In this document: positions 9,231-17,961 of the stretch, piece by piece
How the letters are laid out: every line of letters starts with the position of its first letter
Numbering within the stretch: position 1 is the first letter of the stretch
DNA from: Pantoea allii
GTDB lineage: Bacteria; Pseudomonadota; Gammaproteobacteria; Enterobacterales; Enterobacteriaceae
Length of the DNA: 64,000 nt
Reading direction: 5' to 3'
Assembly: GCF_002307475.1 (NCBI RefSeq)
Contig: NZ_NTMH01000003.1
Location: 62,001-126,000 of the forward strand
Position numbers and translations under genes: made by a program
The notes under the pieces: model-generated
Seen by the model: the letters and a program-made list of their open reading frames with translations, nothing else
What the model was told of the DNA's origin: nothing
Databases searched by the model: none

Positions 9231-9362
9231 GTCACGCGCTTAACCGGCGGCACAGCCGGGAAGGGCGTGACCGTGCAGACCACACTACAGGGTCAATACT
9301 CCCCGGCAGGCAAACACCGGGGACCCGAATACGGGGAACGCTGAGGTCGCAAATACCCTCAG
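9231..9362 (+). repeat. Three consecutive stem-loops between the two oppA genes
   Basis: Immediately after the first oppA stop lies a nested hairpin with outer arms GTCACGC (9231-9237) and GCGTGAC (9265-9271), enclosing CCGGC/GCCGG. A second has arms CCCCGG (9301-9306) and CCGGGG (9317-9322). A third has arms CTGAGG (9341-9346) and CCTCAG (9357-9362), ending about 14 bases before the ribosome site of the second oppA. None has a T-run, so they look like mRNA-stabilising or translation-modulating structures rather than terminators. Confidence 0.7.
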
Positions 9363-9387
9363 TGAAAATAAAAAACTGGAGTTATGA

Positions 9388-11028
9388 ATGAACAACATCA
9401 CGAAGAAAACCCTGATTGCTGCCAGCGTCTTTGCAGCGATGAGTGCGTTCACAGCGAACAGCGTTATGGCAGCCACGGTACCTGCTGGGGTTGAACTGGC
9501 CGCGAAGCAGGAGCTGGTTAAAGGAAACGGTAGCGAAATCCAGTCGATGGATCCGCATAAAATTGAAGGCGTGCCGGAATCAAACGTCAGCCACGATTTG
9601 TTTGAAGGGCTGGTGATTAGTGATACGGATGGCCACCCAATCCCGGGCGTGGCGGAAAGCTGGGATAATAAAGATTTTAAGGTCTGGACCTTCCATCTGC
9701 GTAAAAATGCCAAATGGTCGAATGGTGAACCGGTAACGGCACAGGACTTTGTATACAGCTGGCAGCGTCTGGCGAATCCTAAAACGGCATCGCCTTATGC
9801 TAGCTTCTTGCAATATGGTCACCTTGAGAATGTTGACGATATTATTGCCGGTAAGAAAAGTCCGTCTGAGTTAGGTGTGAAAGCCCTGGATGACCACACC
9901 CTGCAGGTTACCCTGGATGAACCTGTACCTTATTTTTACAAATTGCTGATCCACTCATCGATGTCGCCAGTGAATAAAGGCGCAATCGAGAAGTATGGTG
10001 ACCAGTGGACTTTACCGCAAAACATGGTCAGCAATGGTGCCTTCAAGCTTGATTCCCATGTTGTCAACGAACGCATTACGTTAGTACGCAACCCAGAGTA
10101 TTGGGATAATGCGCACACTGTATTGAACAAAGTAACCTTCCTGCCCATTTCCTCAGAAGTTAGTGATGTTAACCGCTACTTCTCCGATAACGGCAGCGAC
10201 ATGACCTATAACAATATGCCGATTGAGCTGTTTAAGAAATTACAGCGTGATAACGGTAAAGAACTGCATGTCGATCCGTATCTGTGCACTTACTATTATG
10301 AAATTAACAACCAGAAAGCGCCATTTACCGATCCGCGCGTGCGTGCTGCACTGAAACTGGGTCTTGATCGCGACATCATCGTAGATAAGGTACTGGCTCA
10401 GGGGCAGAAGCCAGCATATAGCTATACACCACCGGCAACTGATGGCATGTCATTGTTAAAACCAGACTGGTTTACCTGGTCGCAGGAAAAACGCAACGCT
10501 GAAGCGAAAAAATTGTTGGCCGAAGCAGGTTACACGCCTGAAAAACCGCTGACGTTTAATTTGCTGTATAACACGTCGGATTTGCATAAAAAGCTGGCTA
10601 TCGCTGCCTCTTCAATCTGGGCAAAAAACCTGGGCGTCAAAGTGAAACTGGAGAACCAGGAGTGGAAAACTTTCCTGGATACGCGTCATCAGGGCAACTT
10701 TGATGTTGCACGTGCTGGCTGGTGTGCCGACTACAACGAACCAACGTCATTCCTGAACACCATGCTGTCAGACAGCAGTAATAACACGCCACACTATAAG
10801 AGCCCTGAGTTTGATAAGGTGATGAAAGATGCGTTGGCTGCTGGGGATGAAAAAGCCCGTGCCGCCGATTATCAGAAAGCCGAACAGATTCTGGATAAAG
10901 ATTCCGTTATCGTGCCACTTTACTACTACGTCAATACACGTTTAGTGAAGCCGTATGTGGGTGGCTATACCGGTAAGGATCCACTGGATTACACCTACGA
11001 TAAAAACCTGTATATCATCAAGCACTAA
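9388..11028 (+). CDS. oppA: Periplasmic oligopeptide-binding protein, second copy
   Basis: A 546-aa family 5 solute-binding protein with a cleavable signal peptide (MNNITKK followed by a hydrophobic core, ending NSVMA, about 28 residues). It carries the classical OppA sequence GNGSEIQSMDPHKIEGVPES and a C-terminal Lys-rich end. It binds di- to pentapeptides of almost any sequence and passes them to OppBC. The ATG at 9388 follows a GGAG site; another ATG overlaps it four bases upstream in a different frame. It lies 157 bases after the first oppA, with three hairpins between, and is followed by a terminator-like stem before oppB. This arrangement would favour excess binding protein over permease. 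Confidence 0.94.
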   Translation: MNNITKKTLIAASVFAAMSAFTANSVMAATVPAGVELAAKQELVKGNGSEIQSMDPHKIEGVPESNVSHDLFEGLVISDTDGHPIPGVAESWDNKDFKVWTFHLRKNAKWSNGEPVTAQDFVYSWQRLANPKTASPYASFLQYGHLENVDDIIAGKKSPSELGVKALDDHTLQVTLDEPVPYFYKLLIHSSMSPVNKGAIEKYGDQWTLPQNMVSNGAFKLDSHVVNERITLVRNPEYWDNAHTVLNKVTFLPISSEVSDVNRYFSDNGSDMTYNNMPIELFKKLQRDNGKELHVDPYLCTYYYEINNQKAPFTDPRVRAALKLGLDRDIIVDKVLAQGQKPAYSYTPPATDGMSLLKPDWFTWSQEKRNAEAKKLLAEAGYTPEKPLTFNLLYNTSDLHKKLAIAASSIWAKNLGVKVKLENQEWKTFLDTRHQGNFDVARAGWCADYNEPTSFLNTMLSDSSNNTPHYKSPEFDKVMKDALAAGDEKARAADYQKAEQILDKDSVIVPLYYYVNTRLVKPYVGGYTGKDPLDYTYDKNLYIIKH

Positions 11029-11048
11029 CAGAACATATACCAAGAACA

Positions 11049-11084
11049 GCGGCGGCGCCTCGCGCGCCGCCTGTACTTTTTTTA
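11049..11084 (+). terminator. Partial terminator between oppA and oppB
   Basis: A GC-rich stem (arms GGCGGCGC at 11051-11058 and GCGCCGCC at 11064-11071) followed after a few bases by a run of T. Because oppBCDF follow directly in the same direction with no clear new promoter, it probably acts as a leaky terminator that sets the ratio of OppA to the membrane complex. Confidence 0.7.
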
Positions 11085-11119
11085 ATGCAATGTGAAGCAC
11101 CAGCCTGGTAGGTACGGCA

Positions 11120-12040
11120 ATGTTAAAATTCATCCTGCGTCGATTGCTTGAAGCAATTCCGACGCTTTTCGTTCTGATTACCATCTCCTTCTTTATGATG
11201 CGACTGGCACCCGGCAGTCCTTTTACCAGCGAGCGCACGCTCTCGCCAGAGGTCATGGCAAATATTGAGGCGAAATATCACCTCAACGATCCTATCGGTA
11301 AGCAATATGTTGATTATCTTATTCAACTGGCGCACGGCGATTTTGGTCCCTCGTTTAAATACAAAGATTATTCGGTGAACTACCTGGTCGGTCATGCGTT
11401 TCCGGTTTCTGCCAAGCTAGGTCTTGCTGCCTTTATTCTGGCGGTGGTGCTGGGGGTAACGGCCGGCGTAATCGCGGCGCTGAAACAAAACAGCCTGTGG
11501 GATTATGTTGTGATGGGGGTGGCAATGACCGGCGTGGTGATACCCAGTTTCGTGGTCGCACCGCTATTGGTTCTGGTTTTCGCTATCACGCTTAAGTGGC
11601 TCCCCGGCGGCGGCTGGAACGGCGGACAATGGAACTACATGCTGCTGCCGATGGTGGCGCTCTCACTCGCCTATATCGCCAGTATCGCGCGTATTACCCG
11701 CGGCTCGATGATTGAAGTTATGCACTCCAACTTTATTCGTACCGCGCGTGCGAAAGGTTTGCCGTTGCGTCGTATCGTATTACGTCATGCACTGAAGCCT
11801 GCGCTGTTGCCAGTGATTTCTTATATGGGACCGGCCTTTGTCGGCATCATCACCGGCTCTATGGTCATTGAGTCCATCTACGGATTGCCGGGCATTGGTC
11901 AGCTGTTCGTGAACGGTGCGCTGAACCGTGATTACTCACTGGTGCTGAGCCTGACCATTCTGGTGGGGTTATTAACCATTCTGTTTAACGCGATTGTCGA
12001 TGTGCTGTACGCCGTAATCGACCCGAAAATCCGCTACTGA
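11120..12040 (+). CDS. oppB: Oligopeptide ABC transporter permease OppB
   Basis: A 306-aa inner-membrane permease with about six transmembrane segments. The N-terminal FILRRLLEAIPTLFVLITIS helix is the standard start of this family. The cytoplasmic EAA loop (RTARAKGLPLRRIVLRHALK) contacts the ATPases. It pairs with OppC to form the peptide channel. A GGTAGG site precedes the ATG. It is separated from oppC by 14 bases. Confidence 0.96.
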   Translation: MLKFILRRLLEAIPTLFVLITISFFMMRLAPGSPFTSERTLSPEVMANIEAKYHLNDPIGKQYVDYLIQLAHGDFGPSFKYKDYSVNYLVGHAFPVSAKLGLAAFILAVVLGVTAGVIAALKQNSLWDYVVMGVAMTGVVIPSFVVAPLLVLVFAITLKWLPGGGWNGGQWNYMLLPMVALSLAYIASIARITRGSMIEVMHSNFIRTARAKGLPLRRIVLRHALKPALLPVISYMGPAFVGIITGSMVIESIYGLPGIGQLFVNGALNRDYSLVLSLTILVGLLTILFNAIVDVLYAVIDPKIRY

Positions 12041-12054
12041 TTCTGGAGTTCGCC

Positions 12055-12963
12055 ATGATGTTAAGTAAGAAAAATAGCGAAGCTCTTGATGCATTCAGTG
12101 AAAAACTGGAAGTCGAAGGGCGTAGCCTGTGGCAGGATGCCCGACGTCGTTTTATCCATAACCGTGCCGCGTTAATTAGCCTGATGGTGCTGATGCTCAT
12201 CACGCTGTTTGTGATTTTCGCGCCTATGCTGTCACAGTTCTCCTATTTCGATACAGACTGGGGAATGATGTCATCACCGCCGGATACGACTTCAGGTCAC
12301 TGGTTCGGCACTGACTCATCAGGGCGCGATTTATTGGTGCGCGTCGCCATTGGGGGGCGTATTTCCCTGATGGTAGGGATTGCCGCCGCCCTGATCGCCG
12401 TCATCGTCGGCACCCTGTACGGTTCAATCGCTGGTTACCTCGGGGGGAAAACGGATTCCGTGATGATGCGTATTCTGGAAATCCTTAACTCCTTCCCGTT
12501 CATGTTCTTCGTTATCCTGCTGGTGACCTTCTTTGGCCGCAATATCCTGCTTATTTTTGCCGCTATCGGTATGGTTTCCTGGCTGGACATGGCGCGTATC
12601 GTGCGTGGTCAGACCTTAAGCCTGAAACGCAAAGAGTTTATCGAAGCCGCGCATGTCGGTGGTGTTTCCACCTGGAAAATTGTGACGCGCCATATCGTCC
12701 CTAACGTACTGGGTGTGGTGGTGGTTTACGCTTCGCTGCTGGTGCCCAGTATGATTCTGTTTGAATCTTTCCTGAGCTTCCTGGGGCTGGGAACCCAGGA
12801 GCCCTTGAGTAGCTGGGGCGCATTGCTTAGCGATGGTGCTAACTCCATGGAAGTCTCGCCGTGGCTGTTACTGTTCCCGGCGGTTTTCCTGGTTGTCACC
12901 TTGTTCTGTTTCAACTTTATTGGCGATGGCCTGCGTGATGCCCTCGACCCCAAAGATCGTTAA
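12055..12963 (+). CDS. oppC: Oligopeptide ABC transporter permease OppC
   Basis: A 302-aa permease with a cytoplasmic N-terminal extension, a first transmembrane helix near residues 40-60 and the EAA loop EFIEAAHVGGVSTWKIVTRH. The HWFGTDSSGRDLLVRVAIGG segment is typical of the OppC/DppC group. It is the second channel subunit. A GGAG site precedes the ATG, and oppD starts 11 bases after its stop. Confidence 0.96.
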   Translation: MMLSKKNSEALDAFSEKLEVEGRSLWQDARRRFIHNRAALISLMVLMLITLFVIFAPMLSQFSYFDTDWGMMSSPPDTTSGHWFGTDSSGRDLLVRVAIGGRISLMVGIAAALIAVIVGTLYGSIAGYLGGKTDSVMMRILEILNSFPFMFFVILLVTFFGRNILLIFAAIGMVSWLDMARIVRGQTLSLKRKEFIEAAHVGGVSTWKIVTRHIVPNVLGVVVVYASLLVPSMILFESFLSFLGLGTQEPLSSWGALLSDGANSMEVSPWLLLFPAVFLVVTLFCFNFIGDGLRDALDPKDR

Positions 12964-12974
12964 GGAGTTTCCCG

Positions 12975-13988
12975 ATGACTATTCATGAATTTCAGCCTTC
13001 TCAGGCTGCACGCACGGGAAGCGAACTGCTGCTTGATGTCAAAGATTTACGCGTCACTTTTGGCACCCACGATGGTGACGTGACGGCGGTTAACGATCTC
13101 AACTTTTCACTGCGCGCGGGGGAAACCTTAGGCATTGTGGGCGAGTCGGGCTCAGGCAAATCACAAACCGCGTTTGCGCTGATGGGGCTGCTGGCCAGCA
13201 ATGGTCGTATCGGCGGATCGGCGTTGTTTAACGGTAAGGAGATCCTTAACCTGCCTGAAAAACAGCTGAACAGACTGCGTGCCGAGCAAATCGCCATGAT
13301 CTTTCAGGACCCCATGACCTCACTGAACCCCTACATGCGGGTTGGCGAGCAGTTAATGGAAGTGCTGAAGCTGCATAAAGGCATGAGCAGCGCCCAGGCA
13401 TTTGAAGAGTCGATAAAAATGCTGGATGCGGTAAAAATGCCGGAAGCGCGTAAACGCATGAAAATGTATCCCCATGAGTTTTCAGGCGGGATGCGTCAGC
13501 GTGTAATGATTGCGATGGCGTTGATGTGTCGTCCTAAGCTGCTGATTGCCGATGAACCCACGACCGCACTGGACGTGACGGTTCAGGCGCAGATTATGAC
13601 ATTGCTGAATGAACTCAAGCGCGAGTTCAATACGGCGATCATCATGATTACCCACGATCTGGGGGTGGTCGCGGGGATCTGCGACAAAGTGCTGGTGATG
13701 TATGCTGGACGCACGATGGAATATGGCCGTGCACGCGATGTCTTTTATCAGCCAGCCCATCCTTACTCTATTGGCCTTCTGAACGCCGTCCCAAGGCTGG
13801 ATGCAGAAGGGGAAAGCCTGACGACTATTCCCGGGAATCCGCCTAACCTGCTGCGTTTGCCGCAGGGTTGTCCGTTCCAGCCGCGCTGTCCTCATGCCAT
13901 GGATATCTGTTCTAAAGCACCGCCGCTGTTACCTTTTGCAGAAGGGCGTTTACGCGCCTGCTTTAAGCCGGTGGAGGAACTCGTATGA
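12975..13988 (+). CDS. oppD: Oligopeptide ABC transporter ATP-binding protein OppD
   Basis: A 337-aa ABC ATPase: Walker A GESGSGKSQT, Q-loop in the IFQDPMTSLNP segment, signature FSGGMRQR, Walker B LLIADEPTTALD and switch histidine ITHDLGVV. The C-terminal oligopeptide-specific extension holds a cysteine set (CPFQPRCPHAMDIC) that in relatives binds an iron-sulphur cluster. It powers peptide uptake with OppF. Its stop overlaps the oppF start by four bases (ATGA), indicating translational coupling. Confidence 0.97.
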   Translation: MTIHEFQPSQAARTGSELLLDVKDLRVTFGTHDGDVTAVNDLNFSLRAGETLGIVGESGSGKSQTAFALMGLLASNGRIGGSALFNGKEILNLPEKQLNRLRAEQIAMIFQDPMTSLNPYMRVGEQLMEVLKLHKGMSSAQAFEESIKMLDAVKMPEARKRMKMYPHEFSGGMRQRVMIAMALMCRPKLLIADEPTTALDVTVQAQIMTLLNELKREFNTAIIMITHDLGVVAGICDKVLVMYAGRTMEYGRARDVFYQPAHPYSIGLLNAVPRLDAEGESLTTIPGNPPNLLRLPQGCPFQPRCPHAMDICSKAPPLLPFAEGRLRACFKPVEELV

Positions 13989-14986
13989 GCAGCCTGGCAG
14001 AGAAAAAAGTCTTACTCGAAATCGCCGATCTGAAAGTCCATTTTGATATCAAAGATGGCAAGCAGTGGTTCTGGCAGCCGCCAAAAACCCTTAAGGCCGT
14101 CGATGGGGTCAGCCTGCGCCTGTATGAGGGCGAAACGCTGGGCGTTGTCGGTGAATCAGGTTGCGGAAAGTCTACGCTGGCGCGTGCCATTATTGGCCTG
14201 GTTAAGGCCACAGAGGGCCGCGTATCCTGGCTGGGACGCAACCTGCTTGGACAGAGCCAGGAAGAGTGGCGCAAGGCGCGTAGCGATATCCAGATGATTT
14301 TTCAGGACCCGCTGGCCTCGTTAAACCCACGTATGACCATCGGCGATATCATCGCAGAGCCGTTACGCACTTATCACCCGGAGCTGTCGCGCCAGGATAT
14401 CAAAGATCGCGTCAAGACCATGATGATGAAGGTCGGGCTCCTGCCTAACCTGATCAACCGTTATCCTCACGAGTTCTCTGGCGGGCAGTGCCAGCGTATT
14501 GGCATCGCGCGCGCCTTGATACTTGAGCCTAAGCTGATCATTTGCGATGAGCCGGTGTCGGCGCTGGACGTCTCTATCCAGGCGCAGGTGGTTAACCTGC
14601 TACAGCAACTGCAGCGTGAAATGGGGCTGTCGCTGATCTTTATCGCGCATGACCTGGCGGTGGTGAAACATATCTCTGATCGCGTATTGGTGATGTATCT
14701 GGGACATGCCGTTGAGCTGGGCACTTACGATGAGGTGTACACCAATCCGCAGCATCCTTACACCAAAGCGCTGATGTCGGCGGTGCCGATCCCCGATCCG
14801 GACCTGGAGAAAAACAAGCAGATTCAGCTTCTGGAAGGGGAATTACCGTCCCCGATTAATCCGCCCTCTGGATGCGTCTTCCGTACCCGTTGCCCGATTG
14901 CCGGCCCGGAGTGTGCGAAGACCCGACCGCTGCTTGAAGGCAGTTTCCGTCACGCGGTGTCCTGCCTGAAGGTGGACCCGCTATAA
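13985..14986 (+). CDS. oppF: Oligopeptide ABC transporter ATP-binding protein OppF
   Basis: A 333-aa ABC ATPase, partner of OppD: Walker A GESGCGKST, signature FSGGQCQR, Walker B LIICDEPVSALD, switch histidine IAHDLAVV and the C-terminal CVFRTRCPIAGPEC cysteine set. It is the last gene of the opp operon and is followed by a strong terminator. Confidence 0.97.
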   Translation: MSSLAEKKVLLEIADLKVHFDIKDGKQWFWQPPKTLKAVDGVSLRLYEGETLGVVGESGCGKSTLARAIIGLVKATEGRVSWLGRNLLGQSQEEWRKARSDIQMIFQDPLASLNPRMTIGDIIAEPLRTYHPELSRQDIKDRVKTMMMKVGLLPNLINRYPHEFSGGQCQRIGIARALILEPKLIICDEPVSALDVSIQAQVVNLLQQLQREMGLSLIFIAHDLAVVKHISDRVLVMYLGHAVELGTYDEVYTNPQHPYTKALMSAVPIPDPDLEKNKQIQLLEGELPSPINPPSGCVFRTRCPIAGPECAKTRPLLEGSFRHAVSCLKVDPL

Positions 14987-14990
14987 AGCA

Positions 14991-15016
14991 AAACGCCGGG
15001 CATTTGCCCGGCGTTT
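14991..15016. terminator. Bidirectional terminator after oppF
   Basis: Perfect inverted repeat AAACGCCGGGC/GCCCGGCGTTT with a four-base loop, placed between convergent oppF and yciU. Confidence 0.88.
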
Positions 15017-15032
15017 ATTTGTCATCTGTCAG

Positions 15033-15356
15033 CTATTCACGCCATAAAATATGGCACAGCTTGTGATCTTTTTCGCGACACAGCAGTACGCGCGCGAAGA
15101 CATCCGTAATTGGCTCGCCGTCCGCTTCGCCCAGGCCGATAACCACTTCTGAAAAAAAGTCGGGATTCAAATCAAAATCCACATGATCCTGCCAGTCATC
15201 TGACGGATCGAACAGCTCTGCGCCACCGCGCTCTTCAAACTGCAGATTGAACAGAATGATATCGGCAGGATCAAGATTGTCGCCTGCCAGTTCAAGAAAA
15301 ATGTCGTAGGCCTGTTCCAGCGTTTCGTCTTCTGTCAGGCGGTTGTTTAGATCCAT
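15033..15356 (-). CDS. yciU: YciU family acidic protein (UPF0263/DUF440)
   Basis: A 107-aa strongly acidic protein, about a quarter Asp/Glu, matching E. coli YciU along its length. The Haemophilus relative HI1450 has been proposed to mimic double-stranded DNA through its surface charge; the enterobacterial function is not settled. It lies 44 bases downstream of clsA on the same strand and is likely co-transcribed with it. Confidence 0.9.
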   Translation of the reverse strand: MDLNNRLTEDETLEQAYDIFLELAGDNLDPADIILFNLQFEERGGAELFDPSDDWQDHVDFDLNPDFFSEVVIGLGEADGEPITDVFARVLLCREKDHKLCHILWRE

Positions 15357-15400
15357 TCTCAGTCCCGTTTATCTAAGGGCAGTTCGTAATTTCGCTCGTT

Positions 15401-16861
15401 TTACAGTAAAGGACTAAAGAAGTAAAACAGTCGTTCGACAATCCGCTGCCACCAGGCACGTTTTGCCCAGCGTTTAGCGTCAAGCAGGCGCGAACGGGCA
15501 ATATAGTCGTCCTGCACACAGGCCAGATCGCTGCCAAATCCGGCATCATCCACGGCAAGGGTAATTTCAAAGTTCAGCCACAAACTACGCATATCCAGAT
15601 TGACGGTGCCGACCAGGCTCAACTGACCGTCCACCAGTACGCTTTTGGTATGCAGCAGGCCATCTTCAAACTGATAGATCTTCACGCCAGCCTCAAGTAG
15701 CTCGCCAAAAAATGAGCGGCTTGCCCAGCCGACCAGCAGAGAATCATTATGAAGGGGCACCACAAGACTCACGTTGACTCCGCGTAACGCCGCCGTGCAG
15801 ATAGCATGAAGCAGGTCATCACTCGGCACCAGATAGGGCGTGGTCATGATTAACTGCTCACGTGCTGAATAAACTGCCGTAAGCAGCGCCTGGTGAATCA
15901 AGTCTTCCGGAAAACCAGGGCCGGAAGCAATAACCTGCACGGTGTGGCCACTTTCCTGCTCAAACGGCATGATATTGCGGTCGGGCGGCGGCGGCAGAAT
16001 ACGTTTGCCGGTTTCAATCTCCCAGTCACAGCTATACACAATCCCCATCGCCGTCGATACCGGGCCTTCCATTCGGGCCATCAGATCAACCCACTGACCC
16101 ACGCCAGCCTCTTGTTTAAAGAAGCGCGGATCAACCAGATTCATGCTGCCCGTGTAGGCAATATAGTTATCAATCAGCACCATTTTACGATGCTGACGCA
16201 AATCCATGCGGCGCAGGAATACGCGCAGCAGGCTGACCTGGAGCGCCTCCACAACGTCGATGCCTGCGTTACGCATCATGCCCACCCACGGGCTTCTGAA
16301 AAACGCAACGCTCCCCGCAGAGTCAAGCATGAGCCGGCAGTGAACGCCACGGCGTGATGCAGCCATTAACGACTCGGCCACTTCGTCCGCCAGACCGCCC
16401 GGATTCCAGATATAGAACACCATCTCGACGTTATGACGCGCCAGCTGGATATCGCGAATTAACGCCTTCATCACGTCATCAGAACTGGTCAGTAGCTGTA
16501 GCTGATTACCTTTTACGCCCGCAATGCCCTGGCGGTTATTGCACAATTGAAATAAAGCGCGCGCAACGTCGCTGTAATCCGTTGCAAAAATTTCGGTGCG
16601 CTTTTTTAAATCATTCAGCCAGCGGGCGGTGGACGGCCACATGGTACGCGCCCGTTCAGCACGGCGTTTCCCCAAATGCAGTTCACCAAAGGATAAATAA
16701 GCAATGATGCCCACCAGCGGCAGAATAAAGATAATCAGCAGCCATGCCATGGCTGAGGTCACGGCCCGTCGCTTCATCAGGATGCGCAGCGTGATGCCGG
16801 CGATCAGCAACCAGTAACCAAACAACAACAACCAGCTGATAAGCGTGTAAAACGTGGTCAT
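15401..16861 (-). CDS. clsA: Cardiolipin synthase A
   Basis: A 486-aa phospholipase D superfamily enzyme. Two N-terminal transmembrane helices (about residues 5-60) anchor it in the inner membrane. The two HKD catalytic motifs are [18 protein letters not shown] in the first half and [18 protein letters not shown] in the second. It condenses two phosphatidylglycerol molecules into cardiolipin and glycerol. The length equals that of E. coli ClsA. yciU follows on the same strand. Confidence 0.96.
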   Translation of the reverse strand: MTTFYTLISWLLLFGYWLLIAGITLRILMKRRAVTSAMAWLLIIFILPLVGIIAYLSFGELHLGKRRAERARTMWPSTARWLNDLKKRTEIFATDYSDVARALFQLCNNRQGIAGVKGNQLQLLTSSDDVMKALIRDIQLARHNVEMVFYIWNPGGLADEVAESLMAASRRGVHCRLMLDSAGSVAFFRSPWVGMMRNAGIDVVEALQVSLLRVFLRRMDLRQHRKMVLIDNYIAYTGSMNLVDPRFFKQEAGVGQWVDLMARMEGPVSTAMGIVYSCDWEIETGKRILPPPPDRNIMPFEQESGHTVQVIASGPGFPEDLIHQALLTAVYSAREQLIMTTPYLVPSDDLLHAICTAALRGVNVSLVVPLHNDSLLVGWASRSFFGELLEAGVKIYQFEDGLLHTKSVLVDGQLSLVGTVNLDMRSLWLNFEITLAVDDAGFGSDLACVQDDYIARSRLLDAKRWAKRAWWQRIVERLFYFFSPLL

Positions 16862-16961
16862 TAAGTGGACATCCTGTTCGCGCTTGAGTTTGAGAAGTTT
16901 ACGTGGAGATGCAGAGGAGCGAAACCCTTAATAATAACGGCTTTTCGATGAAAGATCCGAT

Positions 16962-16989
16962 TTGGCATTGGCTCAGAGATCTTTATAAT
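16962..16989 (+). promoter_or_regulatory. Predicted sigma-70 promoter of yciY
   Basis: TTGGCA (16962-16967) and TATAAT (16984-16989) with 16 bases between. The start point would be about 16996, which rules out translation starts upstream of that point and supports the ATG at 17024. Confidence 0.65.
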
Positions 16990-17023
16990 GCCTGCGCGTG
17001 AGTTTGGTGTCAGAGAGGACGTA

Positions 17024-17197
17024 ATGAGAAAAAGCAGAAACGAAGTTGCCCGCTGGAGAATGTTGCGTCAGGTACAGCGCCGACGTTCGCGCTGGCTGGA
17101 AGGGCAGTCACGTCGCTATAAACGTATTCACGGGATTCGCCATCAACTGGCGCAGCAGCAACGTCGCTCGATTCTGTTTATCACGCAAAATCTGTAA
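17024..17197 (+). CDS. yciY: YciY small basic protein
   Basis: A 57-aa very basic peptide (MRKSRNEVARWRMLRQ...) matching the small uncharacterised E. coli protein YciY in length and in the core SRWLEGQSRR. About a quarter of its residues are Arg or Lys and it has no membrane segment. The ATG at 17024 follows GAGAGGA; a longer reading frame starting at 16988 would begin upstream of the predicted transcription start. No function is known. Confidence 0.85.
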   Translation: MRKSRNEVARWRMLRQVQRRRSRWLEGQSRRYKRIHGIRHQLAQQQRRSILFITQNL

Positions 17198-17201
17198 TCA
17201 T

Positions 17202-17222
17202 TCAGCCGCGTTGAGCGGCTGA
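17202..17222. terminator. Hairpin between yciY and the 57-aa membrane ORF
   Basis: Perfect inverted repeat TCAGCCGC/GCGGCTGA around a five-base loop, lying between two convergent small genes. There is no T-run on either strand, so termination would be weak or factor-assisted. Confidence 0.45.
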
Positions 17223-17227
17223 TAAAT

Positions 17228-17401
17228 CTACTGTCCGGTCATCAATAATTTTACGTTGACCAACTGTACCGCGGCGGCCAGAACAATCAGCATCACAATC
17301 AGGTGTTTTTTATTACGCCAGCCGTGTTTGCGCCACAGACAGAGCGCCGCCCCGACTAACAGCGTGATGACCAGTAACAGGGTCAAAATGATCGCTTGCA
17401 T
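17228..17401 (-). CDS. Small two-helix inner-membrane protein, unrecognised
   Basis: A 57-aa ORF beginning MQAIILTLLLVITLLVGAAL. Two strongly hydrophobic segments (about residues 3-22 and 33-50) flank a short basic loop (WRKHGWRNKKH), giving a helical hairpin with a cytoplasmic positive loop. I do not recognise the family. The codons look like real coding sequence and the frame ends cleanly at a TAG. It begins just downstream of the yciI terminator, so it needs read-through or its own promoter. It is convergent with yciY. Confidence 0.6.
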   Translation of the reverse strand: MQAIILTLLLVITLLVGAALCLWRKHGWRNKKHLIVMLIVLAAAVQLVNVKLLMTGQ

Positions 17402-17415
17402 AAAACATCATCTCG

Positions 17416-17453
17416 AAAAAAAAGCTTCAGAGCGGCTGCCCGGAAGCTTTTTT
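17416..17453 (-). terminator. Terminator after yciI
   Basis: Arms AAAAGCTTC and GAAGCTTTT with A-run and T-run flanks, placed about 15 bases beyond the yciI stop; it can work on both strands. Confidence 0.8.
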
Positions 17454-17467
17454 GCATGGGAGTCGAA

Positions 17468-17764
17468 TCAGAAAACGCGCTTGAAGGGCTTCACACTGAC
17501 TTGCTTATAAACGCCTGCGGCGATATAGGGATCGTCTGCCGCCCAGGCCTGCGCCGTTTCCAGTGACGGGAATTCAGCGACCACGGTAGAGCCCGTAAAC
17601 CCAGCAACGCCAGGATCGTTACTGTCCACCGCAGGCATAGGCCCGGCAACGATTAACCGACCTTCTTCATGTAACAACTTCAGACGTGCCAGGTGAGCGG
17701 GGCGCACGGCGTTGCGTTTTTCCAGAGAATCGGCGTTATCTTCAGCATAAATGACGTAAAGCAA
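17468..17764 (-). CDS. yciI: YciI family protein, TTG start
   Basis: A 98-aa YCII-domain protein with the family core [17 protein letters not shown] and [12 protein letters not shown] and a putative His/Asp active-site pair. Distant relatives are dehalogenases or dioxygenase-like folds; the cellular role is unknown. I chose the TTG at 17764 because GGGAG lies seven to eight bases upstream, the protein then begins MLYVIYAED and its length equals E. coli YciI. The longer frame from an ATG at 17800 adds 12 unrelated residues. Confidence 0.87.
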   Translation of the reverse strand: MLYVIYAEDNADSLEKRNAVRPAHLARLKLLHEEGRLIVAGPMPAVDSNDPGVAGFTGSTVVAEFPSLETAQAWAADDPYIAAGVYKQVSVKPFKRVF

Positions 17765-17902
17765 TTGGGCGCTCCCATTAACTCTTAAATTTTGCAACAC
17801 GGTAAGTGATAGTTAAGTAGAGTGCAAACGAAACCTTGCGTCAATGACCTACGCAGCATATTGGGCTAAATAGGCTTTTTTAGCCGCATCATAAGGAGGT
17901 TA

Positions 17903-17932
17903 TTGAAACTGATTGCTATTTGCATTTAAAAT
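17903..17932 (+). promoter_or_regulatory. tonB promoter with Fur-region resemblance
   Basis: TTGAAA (17903-17908) and TAAAAT (17927-17932) separated by 18 bases. The segment TGATTGCTATTTGCATTT within it matches, as I remember it, the E. coli tonB promoter, which overlaps a Fur operator, so iron repression is likely. Confidence 0.65.
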
Positions 17933-17961
17933 CGGGACTTCATTTCATTACTGCGATTGTT

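Noticed and set aside
17893-17915. Perfect AAGGAGGT with an in-frame ATT (17902) or nearby TTG as a longer tonB start
   Set aside because: It lies upstream of, and within, the predicted tonB promoter (-35 at 17903, -10 at 17927), so it would not be in the mRNA; the ATG at 17962 matches the E. coli start.
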